Made by a program: the position numbers and the translations under genes. This document shows positions 1 to 4,810 of a stretch of DNA of 5,800 nucleotides, piece after piece. Below the pieces are notes generated by a model that saw only the letters and a program-made list of their open reading frames with translations, was not told the origin of the DNA and did no database searches. The DNA is from Spirochaetia bacterium (lineage in GTDB: Bacteria; Spirochaetota; Spirochaetia; Treponematales; Breznakiellaceae). The DNA lies in NCBI GenBank assembly GCA_025997895.1, contig BNVF01000109.1:1-5800 (forward strand). Direction: 5' to 3'. Position 1 is the first letter of the stretch. Every line of letters begins with the position of its first letter.

Positions 1-1
1 A

Positions 2-85
2 ATAATTGAAAAAATGGAAAAATTAAATCCAAATGGTATGCACGCAATAAATATTAAAGAATGGGATTCTGATATGATGATGTAA
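2..85 (+). CDS. C-terminal tail of the preceding cassette's ORF (partial)
   Basis: An open frame runs in from the left edge and stops at a TAA (83-85), giving 27 visible residues that end in WDSDMMM. It lies 37 bp before the R'' box of attC1, the same ORF-then-attC arrangement as the complete cassettes, which supports it as a real gene end. Codon use is AT-rich like cassettes A and D. The visible tail has no recognisable domain, so no function is assigned. The start is outside the window. Confidence 0.6.
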   Translation: MIEKMEKLNPNGMHAINIKEWDSDMMM

Positions 86-122
86 AAATAAAATTAAAAA
101 AAATAGTGTACGGCACTACTGC

Positions 123-296
123 GCATAACAGGATTGTATACGCTGCGCCCGCAGTAGCGGGCTTGGCCTCCGAAAAAACGCAGTCGGCCTACGGCCTTTG
201 TGCATTTTTTCTCCGGCACATTTTTGCGGTTGCTGGAAACCTACGGTTTCCTTTATCGCAACCGCAAAAACGTCGTATACAACCGGAACGTTATGC
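123..296 (+). repeat. attC: attC1 integron recombination site
   Basis: R'' GCATAAC (123-129) pairs with R' GTTATGC (290-296). L'' TTGTATACG (134-142) is the exact reverse complement of L' CGTATACAA (274-282). The expected cut is G^TTATGC between 290 and 291. The terminal structure holds three hairpins: H1 147-162 (6-bp stem, AGTA loop); H2 172-211 (A-tract arm and T-tract arm around GGCC-TAC-GGCC); H3 221-270 (13-bp perfect outer stem, inner 7-bp stem at 235-251). The site belongs to the preceding cassette; only TTATGC of R' comes from cassette A. Confidence 0.92.
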
Positions 297-349
297 GAAA
301 TGGGGGCTAAGATTTGTGTAAAATATTGTAAAAAAATTATTGGAAAGGC

Positions 350-378
350 TTGACAAATTAAAAAATATATATTAAAAA
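350..378 (+). promoter_or_regulatory. Putative cassette A promoter
   Basis: A perfect -35 hexamer TTGACA (350-355) is followed after 17 bp by a weak -10, TAAAAA (373-378, 4 of 6 matches), in an AT-rich tract 29 bp before the start codon. Other -10 registers nearby (TTAAAA at 372-377) are possible. The -35 is convincing and the -10 register is not certain. Confidence 0.5.
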
Positions 379-406
379 GAATAAAACACTAGAAAGGAGT
401 CAAAAA

Positions 407-901
407 ATGGCTAAAGAAACTAAAATTGATGAAAAGAGTGAACATGATATGGTTGATATAAATAATATTTTGTCTTCGCTTGATGAAAATTTTCAATTTA
501 TCGGGGTTACTTTTGGAAGAAGTATAGGAAGAACATACACATTTAGAAGTGATAATAAAGTTAGAAAATATTACACCATTGGAAATGATTTTGGGAATAA
601 AATAGCCATTGAAATTGAAACATTGGAAGTATTTCGGCTTGCATCAAAATACTACAGAAAATTTATCAATTCCTCATTGAAAATATTCTTAGAATGTATG
701 AAAGCTGTTAATAGAAAAGTTAGTCTAATGAAAAGTGATTTAAACGATGATGAAAATAAAAAACTAGAACAAGAAATAATAAAAGAAATAAAAAATATTG
801 ATCCAAAGGCTTTAGTAAATGATGAAACATGGTGGACGGAAAAATTTAAGATGGGTATTATTGTTAATAGCATAAATATGAAAAATATTCCGGAAAAATA
901 G
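407..901 (+). CDS. Cassette A hypothetical protein (164 aa)
   Basis: I do not recognise this family. The ATG at 407 is fixed by a strong ribosome binding site, AAAGGAG (393-399), 7 bases upstream. The protein is soluble-looking, with no signal peptide and no hydrophobic stretch long enough for a membrane segment. Residues 1-20 are charged. Residues 30-75 look like a beta-rich segment containing GVTFGRSIGRTYTF and YYTIGNDFGNKIAIEIE. From about residue 75 onward it is lysine- and glutamate-rich and probably helical (LEVFRLASKYYRKF, then KKLEQEIIKEIKN). WWTEKFKMG lies near the C-terminus at about 142-150. It is the only gene of its cassette and ends 32 bp before the R'' box of attC2. Small proteins without recognised homologues are typical of integron cassettes. 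No function is proposed. Confidence 0.8.
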   Translation: MAKETKIDEKSEHDMVDINNILSSLDENFQFIGVTFGRSIGRTYTFRSDNKVRKYYTIGNDFGNKIAIEIETLEVFRLASKYYRKFINSSLKIFLECMKAVNRKVSLMKSDLNDDENKKLEQEIIKEIKNIDPKALVNDETWWTEKFKMGIIVNSINMKNIPEK

Positions 902-933
902 TAATATAAAATAATGGAGTACGCCCCCACTTC

Positions 934-1107
934 GCATAACAGGATTGTTTACGCTTCGCCGCCAGTAGGCGGCTCGACCTCCGAAAAAACGCAGTCGGCC
1001 TACGGCCTTTGTGCATTTTTTCTCCGGCACATTTTTGCAGTTGCTGGAAACCTGCGGTTTCCTTTATCGCAACTGCAAAAACGTCGTAAACAACCGGAAC
1101 GTTATAC
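934..1107 (+). repeat. attC: attC2 integron recombination site
   Basis: R'' GCATAAC (934-940) and R' GTTATAC (1101-1107) enclose L'' TTGTTTACG (945-953) and its exact complement L' CGTAAACAA (1085-1093). The cut is expected between 1101 and 1102. The R' box is GTTATAC rather than GTTATGC because TTATAC belongs to cassette B, whose own attC3 has the matching R'' GTATAAC. H1 is GCCGCC-AGTA-GGCGGC (958-973). The H3 outer stem carries GCAGTTGC/GCAACTGC, a compensated change relative to attC1. Overall it is very similar to attC1. Confidence 0.92.
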
Positions 1108-1137
1108 GCAATTTTTTTTACCCCAACGTTGTCGTCG

Positions 1138-1159
1138 CAGGCGCCCTCCATGGCGCCTG
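1138..1159 (+). repeat. CTCCAT-loop palindrome, copy 1
   Basis: CAGGCGCC (1138-1145) and GGCGCCTG (1152-1159) form an 8-bp perfect stem around the loop CTCCAT. A second hairpin with the same loop and closing GCC/GGC pairs, but a different outer stem, lies near the other end of this cassette (2593-2620). No T-tract follows on +, so it is not an obvious intrinsic terminator. It looks like a small interspersed palindrome. Confidence 0.7.
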
Positions 1160-1193
1160 AAATTTATGGTTTTTTAAAATTATAAATTATGGG

Positions 1194-1245
1194 ATACGCC
1201 TACGGCGCATATTGGAATAAATTATAACCAAGCGGCTACGCCGCT
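1194..1245 (+). repeat. Two short TAC-triloop hairpins in cassette B leader
   Basis: CGCC-TAC-GGCG (1197-1207) and AGCGGC-TAC-GCCGCT (1231-1245) are short palindromes separated by AT-rich sequence. They share the TAC top-strand triloop seen inside the attC sites. The rest of the leader (1102-1296) holds no ORF I can support. Confidence 0.55.
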
Positions 1246-1296
1246 AATTGAAGGAAGAAATTGGGTAAAACCGCCAAATTTTTATTTTGGGGCCTA

Positions 1297-1325
1297 TTGA
1301 CTATATTCTCCTAGAAATATATAAT
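1297..1325 (+). promoter_or_regulatory. Cassette B promoter
   Basis: TTGACT (1297-1302), a 17-bp spacer, then a consensus TATAAT (1320-1325), ending 48 bp before the start codon at 1374. This is the best consensus sigma70-type promoter in the window together with that of cassette D, and it is in the right orientation for the lipoprotein gene. Confidence 0.8.
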
Positions 1326-1342
1326 ATCACTAAGAGAATATA
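1302..1342 (+). promoter_or_regulatory. Inverted repeat centred on the -10 box (possible operator)
   Basis: TATATTCTCCTAG (1302-1314) is the reverse complement of CTAAGAGAATATA (1330-1342) at 12 of 13 positions, with a 15-bp gap. The centre of symmetry, 1322, falls inside the -10 hexamer. A dimeric repressor bound here would block the promoter. The right arm would also lie at the 5' end of the transcript. No regulator is visible in the window. Confidence 0.5.
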
Positions 1343-1373
1343 ATCCGCAACGTAATAGCGGAAAGGAGTTTTT

Positions 1374-2505
1374 ATGAAAACATTATTCAGGAAAATGGTA
1401 TTTTTACCATTATTGGCATTTGTGTTGGCTGGCTGCGGATCTTCCCCCAAGGCAGAAACATCTTCCGGGCAGGGGAAATCCCTTGATGCGGCTATTCCTG
1501 GAAGCTGCCGAAGCTATTGACGCTAAACTGGAGCAAGGAGTCAAAGTCGCCTTGCTTAACTTTAGTTCAACATCGGAACAATTTTCCCAATATGTTCTTG
1601 ATGAACTATCGGCAAATTTGGTGAATAGCGGAAAATTGGTAATAGTAGACCGGAAGGAAATAGACCTAATCCGCAGTGAGACCGATTTTCAATTTTCCGG
1701 CGAGGTAAGCGATGAATCCGCGCAGGAAGTCGGAAGAATGTTAGGCGCCCAATCAATTGTTTCCGGTTCGCTTACAAACATCGGTAGTACATACCGTATA
1801 AATATAAAAGTGCTCAATGTGCAAAGTGCGGCAATAGTCGTGCAACATCGCTCTAATATAGCCAATGATGCTATGGTACAGGCATTACTGGCCTCCGGTG
1901 GAGGCGCAACAAGCGGAGGCGGGGCGGCCGGAACGGCCAAGGCTTCCGCAAGTGGTGGACAATCGGGTGGGACAGCCGCACAGGCGGCGACCCCGGCGGC
2001 TCCCCCGGCCCCGGTTTACAAAGTTGGCGATACTGGCCCCGCCGGTGGGCTTATCTTTTATGACAAGGGTAATAATTCTGGTGGCTGGCGGTATTTAGAA
2101 GCAGCTCCGGCGGATACGGAAGTGGACGTTGTTTGGTTTACGGAAAACACCCGCATAGGAAAATGGGGACCAGAAATTGGGATTGGGAAAATCAATACCA
2201 AAGAAATTATGGCTGAATTTAACAAACGCGGCGGCGGGTTTGATACGGCTGCACGGGCATGTGATGACCTTAGCGTGAATGGTTTCGATGACTGGTTTCT
2301 GCCAAGTAGGGATGAACTGAACTTTATGTATGGTAATCTTCATCGACGGGATTTGGGAGGTTTTAGAAATGCTCAATATTGGTCATCAACGATTATCACT
2401 AACAATAGGGATGTTTCTTATATCAATTTTTCTGATGGTAAGGCGGGAAGTTGGTGGGAAGAAATGCGCAAAAAGAAACGGGTTCGCGCCGCCCGGCAGT
2501 TCTAA
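1374..2505 (+). CDS. Frameshifted lipoprotein: CsgG/LpoB-like domain plus DUF1566 domain
   Basis: The ATG at 1374 follows AAAGGAG (1362-1368) and opens a lipoprotein signal peptide (MKTLFRKM, hydrophobic core, lipobox LAGC, lipidated Cys21). This frame stops at 1518-1520. The rest continues in the +1 frame; dropping one C of the CC at 1497-1498 restores ...SLDAAILEAAEAIDAKL... and a 376-residue protein. In corrected numbering, about 56-172 is a CsgG/LpoB-like domain (KVALLNFSS, KLVIVDRKEIDLI, LGAQSIVSGSL). About 173-213 is a Gly/Ala/Pro linker. About 214-376 is a DUF1566 (Lcl C-terminal-like) domain (VGDTGPAGGLIFYD, DDWFLPSRDEL, YWSST, ending VRAARQF). Related lipoproteins sit in the cell envelope; the role of this fusion is unknown. 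The extra base may be a true mutation or a sequencing error. An in-frame TTG at 1420 would lose the signal peptide and is unlikely to be the start. Confidence 0.85.
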
Positions 2506-2518
2506 CCGCGGTAAATAT

Positions 2519-2560
2519 AGTATTAGTATTTATTATCAAAATATGGTAAATACTAATACT
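2519..2560 (+). repeat. 14-bp perfect inverted repeat after the lipoprotein gene
   Basis: AGTATTAGTATTTA (2519-2532) and TAAATACTAATACT (2547-2560) are exact reverse complements with a 14-base loop, starting 14 bp after the stop codon. Each arm contains a tandem AGTATT hexamer. The sequence after the stem is A-rich on +, not T-rich, so it is not a classical intrinsic terminator for this gene. It may protect the 3' end of the mRNA or bind a protein. Confidence 0.6.
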
Positions 2561-2592
2561 GTAAAAATAATAAAATAAAAGCATTAATGTAC

Positions 2593-2620
2593 CGGTTCCC
2601 GCCCTCCATGGCGGGAACCG
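2593..2620 (+). repeat. CTCCAT-loop palindrome, copy 2
   Basis: CGGTTCCCGCC (2593-2603) and GGCGGGAACCG (2610-2620) form an 11-bp perfect stem around CTCCAT, the same loop as 1138-1159. Read on the minus strand the stem is followed by T-rich sequence (about 2592 down to 2562), so it could stop antisense transcription. On + no T-tract follows. Confidence 0.7.
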
Positions 2621-2649
2621 ACTGGCTGAAGAGGGGTAAAAAAAACAGC

Positions 2650-2820
2650 GTATAACATACGGTTTGTGTTTCGTCGCTTCGCTCCTCAGCCTCCGTTCGC
2701 CTAGGTCATTCCGCTGCGCTCCATTCCCACGGCTCACTGCGGCACATTTTGGCGGCCCTGGTCTTGCTACGCAAGCCCTTATTCGGGCCGCCAAAACGTC
2801 ACAAACCTTTCACGTTATGT
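2650..2820 (+). repeat. attC: attC3 integron recombination site (divergent interior)
   Basis: R'' GTATAAC (2650-2656) and R' GTTATGT (2814-2820) flank L'' GGTTTGTG (2661-2668) and its exact complement L' CACAAACC (2800-2807). The cut is expected between 2814 and 2815. The first part of the interior (about 2670-2740) is C-rich and unrelated to the other four sites. The H3 element is retained in altered sequence: a 12-bp stem TTTTGGCGGCCC/GGGCCGCCAAAA around TGG, CTTGC-TAC-GCAAG and CCCTTATTC, framed by GGCACA and the ACGTC that follows the stem, as in the others. R-L spacers are ATAC and TTTCAC, as in attC5. Confidence 0.88.
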
Positions 2821-2879
2821 GCAATTGCCCCTCAACTTATTGAAATAAAATAAAATTTTTTTAAAGATAGCCGTACCAG

Positions 2880-2908
2880 TTGAAACATATTATAGAAAAA
2901 TATAGAAT
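2880..2908 (+). promoter_or_regulatory. Putative cassette C promoter
   Basis: TTGAAA (2880-2885), 17 bp, then TAGAAT (2903-2908) gives five of six matches in each hexamer and places transcription start roughly 15 bases before the ATG at 2930. The AT-rich leader offers other -10-like words (TATGAT at 2909-2914), so the assignment is tentative. Confidence 0.5.
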
Positions 2909-2929
2909 TATGATAATGGCAGGATCCAT

Positions 2930-4531
2930 ATGAGAATAATTGAAAAGTACCCTGAAATAGAAAATGAGTTTAGTAGTGAGATGAATCCCAATATTTCAAT
3001 TTATGAAATTGGAATTGGTAGTACAAAAAGGATTTGGTGGAAATGTAAAATGAATGATGATCACGTATGGCCAGCAAGCCCAAATCAAAGGACTAGTGGA
3101 GGCAGTTTAAGAGGTTGTCCTATCTGTGCTGGAAAAATAGTTGTGGCAAGTAATTCTTTAAAAGTAAATTTTCCATTGATTGCGGAAGAATGGCATCCAA
3201 TAAAAAATGGTACTTTAAGACCATTAGATGTAACATCTTGTAGTAATAAAAAAGTATGGTGGCAATGTAGAAAGAATATTGGGCACGAATGGATTGCATC
3301 ACCAAAACAAAGAACCCGACAAAATAATACTTGTCCATATTGCAATTCACTAGCAGTTAGGTTTCCTGAAATAGCTAAACAGGTACATCTTGCTCTTAAT
3401 AATGAAATAGAAATAAATACTATCCCATATTCGTCACATTTAAAAATATGGTGGAAATGTGATCAAGGATTTGATCACATATGGCAGGCAACTATAAATT
3501 CGCGGACGTCAATGAATTTAGGTTGTCCGATATGTTCTGGTTATAAGGTAACGAAAAGTAATTCTCTTTCTTTTGTTTTTCCTGAACTTGCATTAGAATG
3601 GGATTATGAAAAAAATGAAATGAACCCAGACCATATTTATTGTAGGAGTTCGAAGGTTGTCTGGTGGAAGTGCCCAGAAGGTGATGATCATAGATGGAAG
3701 GCACAAATTAAATCGCGGGCAAATGGGAACGGCTGTCCAATTTGCAGTGGTAGGAAAGTTACTAAAAGTAACAGTTTGGCAACAAAATATCCAGAAATTG
3801 CAAAAATTTGGAATATACCAAAAAACAAAAATATTTCTCCATTGGAAGTCACGCCATTTTCAAATAAAAAAGTATGGTGGAAATGTCCAGTTGGCGACAA
3901 TCATGAATGGAAAGCAACTGTTGCCAATGTTGTTAACGGAACCACCTGCCCAGTATGTATGGGAAGAAAAATAACTTTAACGAATAATTTAGCTGTATTA
4001 TTTCCTAAATTAATAGAAGAATGGGATTTTAAGAGAAATGCTCTTAATCCTCATTCACTATCACCAGGAAGCAAGGAAAAAGCATGGTGGATATGTTCAC
4101 GAAATTGCGAGCACATATGGTTCTCAACTATAAAAGATAGGACATCAAAAGACAGCGGATGTCCTTTTTGTTCAATAAAACTTAATGTGGCTGAGACTAA
4201 AATGTTAGATATTATTAAAGAACTTTTACCAAAATATGAAATATTATATAGATACAAACCTAAATGGCTTAATAGAATGGAATTAGATGTTTATGTTCCG
4301 GAATTGAAATTGGGGTTTGAATATCAAGGGATTCAACATTTTAAACCAGTAGATTTTTTTGGGGGTAAAGAAACGTTTTTAGAGCAAGTAAAGCGTGACA
4401 AATTGAAAAAGCAAATATGTAAAGAAAAACAAATTGAATTAATAGAAATATATTATGATGAAAAGTTATCAATTTCTCTGATTAGAAATAAAATAATTAA
4501 TGCTGGTATTTTTGTCAAAAACAATTTTTAA
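2930..4531 (+). CDS. Six zinc-ribbon repeats (DUF4379-like) fused to a Vsr/PD-(D/E)XK-like nuclease
   Basis: Residues 4-415 are six tandem repeats of about 68 residues with the pattern FPE..EW...N...P......KVWWKC...HeW.A....R....CPxC, matching the probable zinc-ribbon family DUF4379. Likely zinc ligands are C39/H45/C63/C66, C113/H119/C135/C138, C177/H183/C199/C202, C248/H254/C269/C272, C319/H325/C340/C343 and C389/H395/C411/C414; all six sets are complete. Residues about 418-520 form a restriction-endonuclease-like domain: E422 in AETKML, D453 in MELDVY, E464-Y465-Q466 in GFEYQGIQHF, then D490-K491. This suggests a metal-dependent DNA nuclease guided or tethered by the zinc-ribbon array, possibly in phage or plasmid defence; target and role are inference. 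The ATG at 2930 has only a weak AGGA (2921-2924). No frameshift is seen. Confidence 0.92.
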   Translation: MRIIEKYPEIENEFSSEMNPNISIYEIGIGSTKRIWWKCKMNDDHVWPASPNQRTSGGSLRGCPICAGKIVVASNSLKVNFPLIAEEWHPIKNGTLRPLDVTSCSNKKVWWQCRKNIGHEWIASPKQRTRQNNTCPYCNSLAVRFPEIAKQVHLALNNEIEINTIPYSSHLKIWWKCDQGFDHIWQATINSRTSMNLGCPICSGYKVTKSNSLSFVFPELALEWDYEKNEMNPDHIYCRSSKVVWWKCPEGDDHRWKAQIKSRANGNGCPICSGRKVTKSNSLATKYPEIAKIWNIPKNKNISPLEVTPFSNKKVWWKCPVGDNHEWKATVANVVNGTTCPVCMGRKITLTNNLAVLFPKLIEEWDFKRNALNPHSLSPGSKEKAWWICSRNCEHIWFSTIKDRTSKDSGCPFCSIKLNVAETKMLDIIKELLPKYEILYRYKPKWLNRMELDVYVPELKLGFEYQGIQHFKPVDFFGGKETFLEQVKRDKLKKQICKEKQIELIEIYYDEKLSISLIRNKIINAGIFVKNNF

Positions 4532-4556
4532 TATATTTAAAATACGGGGCAACTGC

Positions 4557-4730
4557 ACATAACAGGTCTGTATATGCTTCGCCGCCAGTAGGCGGCTCGG
4601 CCTACGAAAAAACGCAGTCGGGCTGCGCCCTTTGTGCATTTTTTCTCCGGCACATTTTTTGTTGCCCTGGAAACCTGCGGTTTCCTTTATCGGGCAACAA
4701 AAAACGTCATATACAGCCGGAACGTTATGT
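4557..4730 (+). repeat. attC: attC4 integron recombination site
   Basis: R'' ACATAAC (4557-4563), L'' CTGTATATG (4568-4576), its exact complement L' CATATACAG (4708-4716) and R' GTTATGT (4724-4730). The cut is expected between 4724 and 4725. H1 is GCCGCC-AGTA-GGCGGC (4581-4596). The H2 inner stem is GGGC-TGC-GCCC instead of GGCC-TAC-GGCC. The H3 outer stem is TTTTTTGTTGCCC/GGGCAACAAAAAA, fully compensated relative to attC1. Confidence 0.92.
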
Positions 4731-4761
4731 GCAATTTGTGCTGAAATTTTGTGTAAAAATA

Positions 4762-4790
4762 TTGACAAAATAAAAAGAGAATGGTATGAT
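4762..4790 (+). promoter_or_regulatory. Cassette D promoter
   Basis: TTGACA (4762-4767), a 17-bp spacer, then TATGAT (4785-4790). Transcription would start near 4797, only about 14 bases before the ATG, so the ribosome binding site AAAGGA (4797-4802) would lie at the very 5' end of the mRNA. Confidence 0.8.
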
Positions 4791-4810
4791 TTTATAAAAG
4801 GATAAATAAT

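Larger units (their letters stand above)
291..1101 (+). mobile_element. Integron gene cassette A (complete)
   Basis: The unit runs from the G^TTATGC cut in attC1 to the G of R' in attC2 and holds one ORF (407-901) followed by attC2. Its ends are inverted repeats: 290-307 matches the reverse complement of 923-940 at 17 of 18 positions. Only position 11 differs, A on the left side against G. This end-to-end match is expected if both flanks were joined in the excised circle, so it confirms the boundaries. Between the cut and the gene is an AT-rich leader carrying a promoter-like sequence. Confidence 0.88.
1102..2814 (+). mobile_element. Integron gene cassette B (complete)
   Basis: The unit runs from the cut in attC2 to the G of R' in attC3. 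Its terminal inverted repeats are the longest here: 1101-1124 against 2633-2656, matching at 22 of 24 positions including an identical run of eight T/A pairs. The mismatches are at positions 10 and 11. The cassette has a long non-coding leader (1102-1373) with small hairpins and a strong promoter, one frameshifted lipoprotein gene, and two hairpins after the stop. Its coding sequence is clearly more GC-rich than those of A, C and D. Confidence 0.88.
2815..4724 (+). mobile_element. Integron gene cassette C (complete)
   Basis: The unit runs from the cut in attC3 to the G of R' in attC4, with a single 533-codon ORF. Its terminal inverted repeats 2814-2831 and 4546-4563 match at 17 of 18 positions, with the mismatch again at position 11. 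At about 1.9 kb it is long for a cassette. It has a 115-bp AT-rich leader with a possible promoter. Confidence 0.88.

Noticed and set aside
106..321. Open frame through attC1 (and similar ones through attC2 and attC5) encoding a shared Tyr/Phe/Leu/Arg-rich peptide.
   Set aside because: The similarity comes from the attC repeat itself; the frames have no ribosome binding site, differ at both ends, and covariation shows selection on DNA folding rather than on protein.
1102..1373. A small gene or riboswitch in the cassette B leader.
   Set aside because: No supported ORF and no recognisable riboswitch core; only short hairpins and the promoter are visible.
1420..1500. TTG at 1420 as start of the cassette B protein.
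   Set aside because: It would place the start inside the signal peptide in the wrong frame and give a meaningless N-terminus; the ATG at 1374 has a strong ribosome binding site and a lipobox.
2922..2932. GGATCC overlapping CATATG at the start of the zinc-ribbon gene, resembling a cloning junction.
   Set aside because: Composition and cassette structure are continuous on both sides and the terminal repeats of the cassette are intact; chance restriction-site words are the simpler explanation.
4469..4768. Minus-strand open frame across attC4, with relatives across attC2.
   Set aside because: It overlaps the recombination site and the end of the nuclease gene and has no ribosome binding site; it is the antisense reading of the repeat.
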